5,769 nucleotides of DNA, taken from contig JACCSH010000276.1 in assembly GCA_013813125.1 (NCBI GenBank), forward strand, positions 1 to 5,769, given 5' to 3'. The notes under the pieces are model-generated. The model was not told where the DNA came from and searched no databases. It was given only the letters and a program-made list of their open reading frames with translations. The translations under genes and the position numbers were made by a program. Of the stretch, positions 1 through 5,736 are shown in pieces. The stretch is from Nocardioidaceae bacterium (GTDB lineage: Bacteria; Actinomycetota; Actinomycetes; Propionibacteriales; Nocardioidaceae). How positions within the stretch are numbered: the stretch's first letter is position 1; each line of letters starts with the position of its first letter.

Positions 1-2
1 CC

Positions 3-509
3 GAGACGGTGGACGTGTCCAAAGGCGAACCCGCGGATCAGATCGAGCAGATCCTCGGTGAGCCCGAGGTGGACTGTGCCGTCGACGCCGTCGGTTTCGA
101 AGCCCGCGGACACGGCAAGGACGCTGAGCACGAGGCGCCCGCAACGGTGCTCAACTCGTTGATGGAGATCACCCGCGCCGGTGGCGGACTCGGCATTCCG
201 GGTCTCTACGTGACCGGTGACCCGGGTGGTGTAGATGAGTCGGCGCAAGTGGGCTCGTTGTCGATCCGGCTCGGTCTGGGCTGGGCCAAGTCGCACTCGT
301 TCATGACGGGACAGTGCCCGGTGATGAAATACCATCGGGGTCTGATGATGGCGATCCTCAATGACCGGGTTCAGATCGCGAAGGCAGTCAACGCGACGCC
401 GATCTCCATCGACGAGGCGCCCCGCGGGTACGAGGAGTTCGACGCCGGAGCCTCGAAGAAGTACGTGCTCGACCCCAACGGTTACCTGGGCACCTCCAGC
501 GCCGCCTGA
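3..509 (+). CDS. fdhA: Formaldehyde dehydrogenase, glutathione-independent (C-terminal part, cut by window start)
   Basis: This is the last 168 codons of a zinc-dependent, NAD-linked formaldehyde dehydrogenase of the medium-chain dehydrogenase/reductase superfamily. The enzyme oxidises formaldehyde to formate without free glutathione and acts in the cytosol. The stretch from VDCAVDAVGFEARGHG through PATVLNSLMEITRAGG, GIPGLYVTGDPG, GWAKSHSFMTGQCPVMKY, IAKAVNATPIS and the YVLDPNGY end follows, almost residue by residue, the C-terminal half of the Pseudomonas putida-type enzyme as I remember it (about 400 aa). The frame is open to the left edge, so the start, the catalytic zinc ligands and the first part of the Rossmann fold lie outside the window. 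The gene ends in TGA. Its neighbours are unrelated in function. A formaldehyde dismutase of the same family is the main alternative, because the two are hard to separate by sequence. Confidence 0.93.
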   Translation, partial: ETVDVSKGEPADQIEQILGEPEVDCAVDAVGFEARGHGKDAEHEAPATVLNSLMEITRAGGGLGIPGLYVTGDPGGVDESAQVGSLSIRLGLGWAKSHSFMTGQCPVMKYHRGLMMAILNDRVQIAKAVNATPISIDEAPRGYEEFDAGASKKYVLDPNGYLGTSSAA

Positions 510-518
510 CACGCACCT

Positions 519-581
519 AGCCGACTTTGTCAGAAACTGAGAGCTAGAGCAGTCTCAGTTTCTGGCAGGCTGAGTCGGGCT
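519..581. terminator. Long imperfect inverted repeat just after fdhA, likely terminator
   Basis: Nine bases after the fdhA stop, CAGAAACTGAGA (531-542) is followed, after a 10-base loop, by its exact reverse complement at 553-564. The stem continues outward as 528-530 with 565-567 (one G-T wobble). After an asymmetric internal loop (527 against 568-572), 521-526 pairs with 573-578, and 519-520 pairs with 580-581 past a bulged G. That gives about 23 pairs in all. No T-run follows, which is common for actinobacterial terminators. The perfect inner arms are only about 42% G+C, low for this window. A pair of mobile-element ends or a recombination scar is the alternative. Confidence 0.5.
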
Positions 582-804
582 GCTGTATGACCTTCTCGGC
601 GGTTGGACGGTGGAACTAAGGCCCACTCCTAACGCGGTGGTGTAGATAGAGGTCAACAGCCCGATCCGGTGGGGAAAGTGCAGCTTGACGAGCGAGGGCA
701 GCAATACATTGACTGCCGACGCCAGCCGATCGGCCCCCTGTCACTGCCCGGAGCGTCCCGACGCGACAGAGCAGAGGAACCGGAGTGGGGGCTAGTGTCG
801 AAAG
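582..804. other. Non-coding stretch upstream of the DUF2344 gene
   Basis: I see no gene here. Short open frames cross the region but match no family I know and run out of frame into the real gene. No remnant of a radical SAM coding sequence is visible. A TAGATA (643-648) could be a -10 box but has no matching -35. TTGACG (685-690) and TTGACT (709-714) look like -35 boxes but have no acceptable -10 at 16-19 bases. The promoter of the downstream gene therefore probably lies here, but I cannot place it. Confidence 0.5.
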
Positions 805-1548
805 GTGCGAGAGCAGCCGACCCAACAGCCGCCGCCGGTTCAGAAGCTGCGCATCCAGTACGCCAAGCGAGGTCGTCTGCGTTTCACCAGCCACCGTGAC
901 TTCAGTCGGGCTTTCGAACGCGCTATCCGCCGAGCCGAGCTTCCCATCGCCTACTCGTCCGGCTTCAGTCCCCATCCCCGCATCTCCTACGCGAACGCAT
1001 CTCCGACGGGCGCTGCGTCTGAGGCGGAGTACCTCGAGATCGGTGTCACCACACCGTGCGAGCCAGCCACCGTGCACGAGCGGCTCGATGAGGCACTGCC
1101 GCAAGGCCTCGACATCGTGACGGTCGTAGTGGCCGCGCCCGGCGCCCTCGCCGACCGGCTCGAGGCTTCGCGATGGAGGATCGACATGCCTGGCATCGAG
1201 CCGGATGCGGCGACGGCGGCCGTGCAGAAATTCCTCGCCAAGACCTCGGTCGAGGTGGAACGAATGACCAAGCGTGGCATGCGGTCCTTTGACTGTCGGG
1301 CGGCCGTAGTTTCGCTCGTCGTATGTTCGGGCCACGTTTCGGCGGGCACATGTGCGATACTGGAGATGGTCGTGCGGCATGGAACCCCAGCCGTGCGACC
1401 CGACGACATCCTCGCCGGTCTCCGTGAGATTGCTGGCCTCGTCGCACCGGTTCCGCCCCATCAGACCCGGATTGCGCAAGGCCCTCTCGACCTCGAGACA
1501 GGCAGCGTGGGTGACCCGCTCGGACCCGATCGCGACGCATCGGCCTAA
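805..1548 (+). CDS. TIGR03936 / DUF2344 family radical SAM-linked protein
   Basis: This 247-aa protein has the DUF2344 signature. Near the N-terminus are LRIQYAKRGRLRFTSHRDF (about residues 15-33), an Arg-rich helix FERAIRRAELPIAYS, and the hallmark GFSPHPRISYA (53-63). The C-terminal part carries AVRPDDILAGL and an RIAQGPLD motif typical of the actinobacterial members. The biochemical role is unknown. In many genomes the domain is fused to, or encoded next to, a radical SAM protein (TIGR03960) and lies just before RNase E/G, which suggests a link to RNA or ribosome modification. Here RNase E follows 221 bases downstream, but the partner gene is not directly upstream. GTG at 805 is the first possible start after the in-frame TAG at 793-795. 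Its Shine-Dalgarno is poor: only GGGGG at 787-791, or AAAGG touching the start codon. Confidence 0.88.
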   Translation: MREQPTQQPPPVQKLRIQYAKRGRLRFTSHRDFSRAFERAIRRAELPIAYSSGFSPHPRISYANASPTGAASEAEYLEIGVTTPCEPATVHERLDEALPQGLDIVTVVVAAPGALADRLEASRWRIDMPGIEPDAATAAVQKFLAKTSVEVERMTKRGMRSFDCRAAVVSLVVCSGHVSAGTCAILEMVVRHGTPAVRPDDILAGLREIAGLVAPVPPHQTRIAQGPLDLETGSVGDPLGPDRDASA

Positions 1549-1599
1549 CAGCCTGCCACCGCTGAACGGACCGTTAGGGCGCCACACGTTCGAACCGTT

Positions 1600-1606
1600 G
1601 GAGGAG
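1600..1606 (+). promoter_or_regulatory. Strong Shine-Dalgarno in the rne leader
   Basis: GGAGGAG sits five bases before a GTG at 1612 that opens a 14-codon frame. It is the best ribosome binding site in the inter-gene space and does not serve the rne start, which has its own GAGGAG at 1759-1764. Confidence 0.45.
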
Positions 1607-1611
1607 TCGTC

Positions 1612-1656
1612 GTGGCTCGCGCAGTGTCGACCGTAGCCGGTCGGACGCACCGCTGA
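1612..1656 (+). CDS. Possible leader peptide (uORF) before rne, 14 aa
   Basis: GTG preceded at ideal spacing by GGAGGAG opens a frame for MARAVSTVAGRTHR, ending in TGA at 1654-1656. The frame differs from both the DUF2344 gene and rne. The stop is four bases before a hairpin (1661-1693) whose 3' arm can pair instead with a downstream stretch (1709-1716). That is the geometry of translation-coupled attenuation. The peptide resembles nothing I know and has no obvious run of one amino acid, though it has three Arg in 14 residues. A strong SD can occur by chance in GC-rich DNA, so this is a candidate only. Confidence 0.33.
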   Translation: MARAVSTVAGRTHR

Positions 1657-1660
1657 CACG

Positions 1661-1716
1661 AGCCCCACCGCAAACTTGCGTGGTGGTAAGGCTGAACACC
1701 GGCCGTCCCCACCACG
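1661..1716 (+). promoter_or_regulatory. Mutually exclusive hairpins in the rne 5' leader
   Basis: Hairpin A pairs AGCC (1661-1664) with GGCT (1690-1693), CCACC (1665-1669) with GGTGG (1682-1686) and GCAA (1670-1673) with TTGC (1676-1679), leaving small bulges. Hairpin B pairs CGTGGTGG (1679-1686) with its exact reverse complement CCACCACG (1709-1716). Both need the same GGTGG, so only one can form. RNase E genes of other bacteria are known to be autoregulated through structured 5' leaders. That this one works the same way is inference. Confidence 0.4.
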
Positions 1717-1725
1717 ACCTGACCC

Positions 1726-1764
1726 GCCTCTGCGCGGCGCGATGCGCCCGGAGGCACCGAGGAG
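1726..1764 (+). promoter_or_regulatory. Hairpin and ribosome binding site before rne
   Basis: GAGGAG (1759-1764) lies five bases before the ATG at 1770 and decides the rne start. Just upstream, GGCGC (1736-1740) pairs with GCGCC (1744-1748) around a GAT loop. GCCTC (1726-1730) pairs with GAGGC (1751-1755), enclosing that loop. The same CCTC could instead pair with the GAGG of the Shine-Dalgarno, so the site could be masked. Confidence 0.45.
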
Positions 1765-1769
1765 CGCAC

Positions 1770-4643
1770 ATGGCCGAGGACACGACCTTGCCAGCCGAAC
1801 CGACTTCATCCACTCCGATACGACGACCAAGACGGCGTGCGGCAAGCCGCCCCGCTGGCCCTCCCGAAGCAGGAGTTGCTCCATCCGCGACCAGCGCCAC
1901 CGCCAGCGAGCCTCCTGCTTGGCCCGCGTCGGGCGCGACTGAGCCTGCGCCACCCTTAGACCCAACCCCTGTGAGCGCTGGGCCGACGGCTGACACCGTC
2001 TCAGCCAACGCAATCTCACCGGCAACGGACAGTGAGCGTGAGTCAGGGCTCAACCGTCTTGACCCCGAACCACCCGCGCGTGTGACACCCAAGAGGGCCA
2101 CCACGAGGAGATCAACTGCCAAACGGCAAGGCACCAAGGCCGGCGCCGTCGGAGCGAGTGAAACCGGCGAACCCGCAGCCGACCGTCAGGCGGGTCCGCC
2201 TGACGAGCCCGCGGGTGAGCGTTCGACCGCCCGCAAGCGCGCAACCAGGAAGAAGCCCGCCTCCATTCAGGTTGAGACCCCCCCCAAAGAGGGGGGTCCC
2301 TCAACGCCTATAGCTGAGAAACTTGCAGTCGCTCAGGAGGCCAGCCGCCGACCGAGCCCGTCGCTCTCGACGGGCGAGTCGGTGGATGCCGCTGCGGAGA
2401 GCGCGTCGGATACGGCGGCCGGGGGCGCACCCCCGCCGGTGGCGCTGCTGTTTCAGGCACCAGATCCCGAGGTTGTGCCCGTCCGGCCTCGAAGAACGTC
2501 GAGAGACTCGCTTGCGGTGGACTCGGCCCCGTCACAGGTCGCCGACGATCTTGGGCCGGACCCGTCGAGCCCTCCCAGTTCTGACGCCGCGTCCGATGTG
2601 AGCCAAGCTGGCGATGGTGGCGAAAGCAGTAGCAGTCGCCGCCGACGCTCACGTGGAGGCCGCAACCGTCGCAAGAGCGGTGACGCTGACCGGTCCGGCG
2701 CTGACCCCAGCCTCGGTGACGCAGCCGCATCTGGAGACCGCCCGGTGGCCACCGCAGATGCCGGAGCGGCTGCATCCAGTGGCGGCAAACAGGCAACGGA
2801 CGACTCCGCGTCTCCACAGCTTGACGTCGCTCCAGCCTCCAGCGACTTAAGTGGCACCGACGACGAGGTGGGTTCTTCTCACCGTCGTCGTCGCCGCCGC
2901 CGCGGCGGTGAGGACTCCGCCGATGCCGCGAGCGAGGCAGAGGGCACCGTGGCACGCACCCGCGCCCCCCGCGCCAAAAAGGACACGATCACCAGCGTCG
3001 AAGGCTCGACGCGCATCGAGGCCAAGCGGCAGCGTCGACGTGAAGGACGCGACGCGGGCCGCCGTCGGCCTCCCATCCTCAGCGAGTCGGAGTTCCTCGC
3101 CCGCCGTGAGTCGGTCGAGCGGGTGATGGCGATCCGCCAACGCGGCGAAACCACGCAGATCGGCGTACTGGAAGACAATGTGCTCGTCGAGCACTACGTC
3201 GCCATCGCCTCGCAGTCCTCGATGATCGGCAACGTCTACCTCGGCCGGGTGCAGAACGTGCTACCGAGCATGGAGGCGGCATTCATCGACATCGGCAAGG
3301 GCCGCAATGCCGTGCTCTATGCGGGTGAGGTCGACTGGGAGACCCAGGGCAACCAGCCCCGCCGCATCGAGAATGTACTCAAGTCCGGACAGACCGTTTT
3401 GGTGCAGGTCAGCAAGGACCCGGTTGGCCACAAGGGAGCGCGGCTGACCAGCCAGATCAGTCTGCCTGGCCGATACCTCGTCTACGTGCCTTCCGGCGGC
3501 CAGAGCGGGATCAGCCGAAAACTCGCCGACACCGAACGCAGCCGGCTAAAGAGTCTGCTCAAGGACATCATCCCCGACGAAGCAGGGGTGATCATCCGTA
3601 CGGCGGCCGAAGGTGCCAGCGAGGAGGAGCTGACCCGCGATGTCACGCGCCTCAAGGCGCGATGGGAGGACATCGAGAAGAAGATCAAGTCTGGTCAAGC
3701 ACCTGCTTTGCTGTATGCCGAGCCGGACACCACTCTCAAGGTCGTCCGCGACCTCTTCACCGAGGACTTCACCAAGCTCGTCATCTCCGGGGACGACGCT
3801 TGGGACATGGTGGAGGGGTATGTGCAGCACGTCGCGCCCGACCTCGGTGAGCGGCTGGAACGCTATGAGGGCGAAGGCGACGTCTTTGCCGACTACCGCA
3901 TCGACGAGCAGATCGCCAAAGCAATGGAGCGCAAGGTGTGGCTGCCCTCGGGCGGCTCGCTGGTGATCGACCGTACCGAGGCCATGACCGTCGTCGATGT
4001 CAACACCGGCAAGTTCACCGGCTCGGGCGGCAACCTCGAAGAGACGGTGACGAAGAACAACCTTGAAGCCGCCGAGGAGGTTGTCCGCCAGCTCAGACTT
4101 CGCGACATCGGCGGCATCATCGTGATCGACTTCATCGACATGGTGCTCGAGGACAACCGTGACTTGGTGCTGCGTCGCCTGGTCGAATGCCTGAGTCGGG
4201 ATCGAACCCGACACCAGGTCGCCGAGGTGACGTCGCTCGGACTGGTGCAGATGACACGCAAGCGGATCAGCACCGGTCTCATTGAGAGCTTCAGTCACCC
4301 CTGCGAGGCGTGCCAGGGCCGGGGGGTTGTCATCCATCACGACCCCGTCGAGATCGGTGGCTCCGACAGGAGTAAGCGCAGCTCCGGATCGCCAGCAGGC
4401 TCAGGCTCAGGGACAGGGTCTCGGTCAGGCTCTGACGGCGACTCGGCAGCTGACTCCAAGCCGGCCAACGGCTCACGCGGAAGCGCGAAGCGTCCCAGCA
4501 CGCGACGACGCGGCGGCAAAGCCGGACCCAGCAGTGACACGAGCGACTCCGACAACGCGCCGATCGGTGCCGACAAAGGTGAGGGTGGGGTCGCTGAGCG
4601 GAGCGACGTCAATGACTTGGAATCCACACCGGTGCTGACCTGA
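1770..4643 (+). CDS. rne: Ribonuclease E/G family endoribonuclease, 957 aa
   Basis: This single-strand-specific endoribonuclease starts mRNA decay and matures rRNA/tRNA precursors. The catalytic core spans about residues 448-860. An S1 domain begins near 460 (QIGVLEDNVLVEHY, IGNVYLGRVQNVLPSMEAAF). A 5'-phosphate sensor has Arg610-Thr611, matching E. coli R169/T170. The DNase I-like site has Asp743 and Asn745 in VDVNTGKF and Asp787 in IVIDFIDM, matching D303, N305 and D346. The zinc-link CEAC has Cys845 and Cys848. All key residues are present. The core is flanked by a ~445-residue disordered Ala/Pro/Ser/Arg extension with Arg clusters at 290-302 and 372-378, and by a ~95-residue Gly/Ser-rich tail. 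This is the layout of Streptomyces and mycobacterial RNase E, where such arms bind partners or RNA. ATG 1770 is chosen for its GAGGAG. A GTG 90 bases earlier would overlap the leader hairpins. Confidence 0.97.
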   Translation: MAEDTTLPAEPTSSTPIRRPRRRAASRPAGPPEAGVAPSATSATASEPPAWPASGATEPAPPLDPTPVSAGPTADTVSANAISPATDSERESGLNRLDPEPPARVTPKRATTRRSTAKRQGTKAGAVGASETGEPAADRQAGPPDEPAGERSTARKRATRKKPASIQVETPPKEGGPSTPIAEKLAVAQEASRRPSPSLSTGESVDAAAESASDTAAGGAPPPVALLFQAPDPEVVPVRPRRTSRDSLAVDSAPSQVADDLGPDPSSPPSSDAASDVSQAGDGGESSSSRRRRSRGGRNRRKSGDADRSGADPSLGDAAASGDRPVATADAGAAASSGGKQATDDSASPQLDVAPASSDLSGTDDEVGSSHRRRRRRRGGEDSADAASEAEGTVARTRAPRAKKDTITSVEGSTRIEAKRQRRREGRDAGRRRPPILSESEFLARRESVERVMAIRQRGETTQIGVLEDNVLVEHYVAIASQSSMIGNVYLGRVQNVLPSMEAAFIDIGKGRNAVLYAGEVDWETQGNQPRRIENVLKSGQTVLVQVSKDPVGHKGARLTSQISLPGRYLVYVPSGGQSGISRKLADTERSRLKSLLKDIIPDEAGVIIRTAAEGASEEELTRDVTRLKARWEDIEKKIKSGQAPALLYAEPDTTLKVVRDLFTEDFTKLVISGDDAWDMVEGYVQHVAPDLGERLERYEGEGDVFADYRIDEQIAKAMERKVWLPSGGSLVIDRTEAMTVVDVNTGKFTGSGGNLEETVTKNNLEAAEEVVRQLRLRDIGGIIVIDFIDMVLEDNRDLVLRRLVECLSRDRTRHQVAEVTSLGLVQMTRKRISTGLIESFSHPCEACQGRGVVIHHDPVEIGGSDRSKRSSGSPAGSGSGTGSRSGSDGDSAADSKPANGSRGSAKRPSTRRRGGKAGPSSDTSDSDNAPIGADKGEGGVAERSDVNDLESTPVLT
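2271..2305 (+). repeat. Strong hairpin with C8/G6 tracts inside rne
   Basis: GTTGAG (2271-2276) pairs with CTCAAC (2300-2305), and A plus six C (2277-2283) pairs with six G plus T (2291-2297). That makes 13 base pairs broken only by a two-base bulge (2298-2299), with a seven-base loop CCAAAGA. It encodes rne residues 168-179 (VETPPKEGGPST) in the disordered arm. The eight-C run (2278-2285) is a slippage-prone homopolymer. Confidence 0.7.
2416..2438 (+). repeat. Second GC hairpin inside rne
   Basis: CGGC (2416-2419) and GGGGG (2421-2425) pair with CCCCC (2430-2434) and GCCG (2435-2438) around a CGCA loop, with one bulged C at 2420. It lies about 110 bases after the first intragenic hairpin, again in the N-terminal disordered region. 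Confidence 0.5.
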
Positions 4644-4652
4644 CTGGAGCGG

Positions 4653-4697
4653 CAACGGAGGCAACCGTGTTGCTGTTGACTCGGGCCGAGATGCCCG
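4653..4697 (+). terminator. Two weak hairpins after rne
   Basis: CAAC (4653-4656) and GCAAC (4661-4665) pair with GTTGC (4669-4673) and GTTG (4675-4678) as a nested stem. CGGGC (4682-4686) then pairs with GCCCG (4693-4697). No T-run follows either. They lie between the rne stop and the rplU promoter, so partial termination of rne transcripts is plausible but not strongly supported. Confidence 0.3.
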
Positions 4698-4721
4698 CTT
4701 GCGGTGAGTGAACGCGGCGTT

Positions 4722-4751
4722 TTGACCGCAACGGGGTGGCGTCCGTAGACT
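4722..4751 (+). promoter_or_regulatory. Vegetative-type promoter for rplU-rpmA
   Basis: TTGACC (4722-4727) and TAGACT (4746-4751) are separated by 18 bases. This is close to the housekeeping sigma consensus of actinobacteria and the best promoter in the window. Transcription would begin near 4758, giving a leader of about 120 bases before the rplU start codon. It implies that the ribosomal protein genes are transcribed independently of rne. Confidence 0.75.
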
Positions 4752-4754
4752 CAA

Positions 4755-4850
4755 CCACGGGTGTGCCGTGGGTGCCCCACGTCCTTTCACCACTCAGTTC
4801 CTGTCCAGAGCGGTGATGTCGAGTCAAGCAGTCGTGCTTGGCCTGCTTGA
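4755..4850 (+). promoter_or_regulatory. Structured leader of rplU with alternative hairpins
   Basis: CCACGG (4755-4760) can pair with CCGTGG (4766-4771), while the overlapping CGTGGG (4767-4772) can pair with CCCACG (4776-4781). Further on, CAAGCA (4825-4830) pairs with TGCTTG (4835-4840), or TCAAGCAG (4824-4831) pairs with CTGCTTGA (4843-4850). The second set ends nine bases before the Shine-Dalgarno-like GAGAGAG (4860-4866). Ribosomal protein leaders in bacteria often bind their own product. No known leader family is recognised here. Confidence 0.42.
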
Positions 4851-4876
4851 GTTCCTACCGAGAGAGTGAGTCTGCG

Positions 4877-5197
4877 GTGTACGCGATCGTGCGTAGTGGC
4901 GGCGGCCAGCAGAAGGTGGCAGTCGGCGACGTCATCGAGATCGACAAGAGGGCCACCCCGCCAGGCGAGAGCCTCTCGCTGCCTGTCGTACTCCTGGTCG
5001 ACGGCGACACCATCACGTCTGACGCCGCCACCTTGGCCGACGTCGATGTCCAGGCCGAGGTGCTCGGTGCGACCAAGGGGCCGAAGATCCACATCATGAA
5101 GTTCAAGAACAAGACGGGCTACCGCAAGCGTCAAGGTCACCGTCAGCACTACACGCAGGTCAAAGTGACCGCGATCAACACAACGTCGAGCAAGTAG
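4877..5197 (+). CDS. rplU: 50S ribosomal protein L21
   Basis: This 106-aa protein is the bL21 subunit, a primary 23S rRNA binder of the large ribosomal subunit that contacts L20. It begins with the family's [20 protein letters not shown] (conserved YAIV.SGG.Q.KV..GD). It carries the central VLLVDGD and ends in the basic signature [19 protein letters not shown]. Length is normal for L21 (about 102-106). GTG at 4877 gives the conserved N-terminus and has GAGAGAG ten bases upstream. A TTG at 4838 in the same frame would add 13 residues absent from the family. rpmA follows after 18 bases, the standard rplU-rpmA operon, under the promoter at 4722-4751. Confidence 0.97.
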   Translation: MYAIVRSGGGQQKVAVGDVIEIDKRATPPGESLSLPVVLLVDGDTITSDAATLADVDVQAEVLGATKGPKIHIMKFKNKTGYRKRQGHRQHYTQVKVTAINTTSSK

Positions 5198-5215
5198 CAG
5201 AGGGCGGAGTTCGTC

Positions 5216-5476
5216 ATGGCACACAAGAAGGGCGCAGCCTCCACACGAAATGGCCGCGACAGCAACGCGCAGCGCCTCGGCGTTAAGCGCTTCGGTGGCC
5301 AGCTGGTCAACGCCGGCGAGATCATCGTGCGGCAGCGCGGCACACACTTCCACCCGGGTATCAACGTCGGTCGCGGTGGCGATGACACACTCTTCGCATT
5401 GACCGCCGGCAATGTCGAGTTCGGCACCCGGCGGGGCCGGCGCGTCATCAACATCGTCCCTACGGCGGGCGAGTAG
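5216..5476 (+). CDS. rpmA: 50S ribosomal protein L27
   Basis: This 86-aa bL27 is a small basic protein of the large subunit whose N-terminal tail reaches the peptidyl transferase centre. It begins [20 protein letters not shown] and contains [20 protein letters not shown], then RGTHFHPG and [11 protein letters not shown], the family hallmarks. The N-terminus starts directly at MAHKKG and lacks the cleavable extension seen in Firmicutes. ATG 5216 has GGAG at 5206-5209, six bases upstream. It is the second gene of the rplU operon. The usual third gene, obg, is not found in the remaining 293 bases. Confidence 0.98.
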   Translation: MAHKKGAASTRNGRDSNAQRLGVKRFGGQLVNAGEIIVRQRGTHFHPGINVGRGGDDTLFALTAGNVEFGTRRGRRVINIVPTAGE

Positions 5477-5489
5477 TCCGGCAACCTCA

Positions 5490-5506
5490 CGGCTCGAGCT
5501 GAGCCG
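5490..5506 (+). terminator. Hairpin after rpmA
   Basis: CGGCTC (5490-5495) pairs perfectly with GAGCCG (5501-5506) around a five-base loop, 13 bases after the rpmA stop. No T-run follows. Its place directly behind the operon suggests a terminator. Confidence 0.35.
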
Positions 5507-5573
5507 ACGAGTGGTACGACGTACGCCCAACCTGCCGACAGGCGTATTACATCAGGGCATCGGCCGCGCTGCC

Positions 5574-5593
5574 CTCGGGCCGGACGCCCTGAG
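5574..5593 (+). terminator. Bulged GC hairpin downstream of rpmA
   Basis: CTC (5574-5576) and GGGC (5577-5580) pair with GCCC (5586-5589) and GAG (5591-5593) around a CGGAC loop, with T5590 bulged. It is one of a cluster of hairpins in this gene-free stretch. No T-run follows. Confidence 0.25.
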
Positions 5594-5609
5594 TAAGGTC
5601 CGAACCCTG

Positions 5610-5626
5610 ACGTCGCCGAGCGACGT
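5610..5626 (+). terminator. Perfect 7-bp hairpin downstream of rpmA
   Basis: ACGTCGC (5610-5616) pairs exactly with GCGACGT (5620-5626) around a CGA loop. It is the most stable simple hairpin of the region and a second candidate terminator for the rplU-rpmA operon, without a T-run. The bases around it hold no supportable gene. Confidence 0.35.
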
Positions 5627-5665
5627 GGCAGCTGGAAGTGGTCAGTCGGCGAGCGCGCCACCTGA

Positions 5666-5736
5666 CACAATCGTTCATGTGCACGAAAGCGTGACCGGGA
5701 TCGCGTGCGTACATCGCACAATCGTTCATGTGCACG
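5666..5736. repeat. Two exact 20-bp direct repeats, period 51 bp
   Basis: The same 20 bases, beginning CACAATCGTTC and ending ATGTGCACG, stand at 5666-5685 and at 5717-5736. The bases between the copies show only weak similarity to those after the second copy. Each copy holds a GTGCAC palindrome. The first copy, with the two bases after it, makes a near-palindrome TTCATGTGCACGAA (5674-5687) that matches its own reverse complement at 10 of 14 positions, like a dimeric regulator site. The spacing is close to five DNA turns. Confidence 0.75.

Noticed and set aside
685..714. TTGACG and TTGACT as -35 boxes for the DUF2344 gene
   Set aside because: Neither has a plausible -10 hexamer at 16-19 bases.
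1680..1769. Earlier GTG start for rne adding 30 residues
   Set aside because: No Shine-Dalgarno, the added residues look like translated leader, the codon lies inside a hairpin, and ATG 1770 has an excellent GAGGAG at five bases.
616..2025. 469-codon open frame on the - strand
   Set aside because: It overlaps the DUF2344 gene and the start of rne on the other strand, shows no recognisable domain, and is the kind of antisense frame that high-GC codon use creates.
3546..4340. 264-codon open frame on the - strand
   Set aside because: It lies wholly opposite the conserved RNase E catalytic core and resembles no family; antisense shadow.
4838..4876. TTG start extending L21 by 13 residues
   Set aside because: The extension is absent from the L21 family and falls in the leader hairpins; GTG 4877 gives the conserved N-terminus.
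4787..5530. 247-codon open frame on the - strand
   Set aside because: It runs opposite rplU and rpmA, both certain genes, and crosses their promoter leader; antisense shadow.
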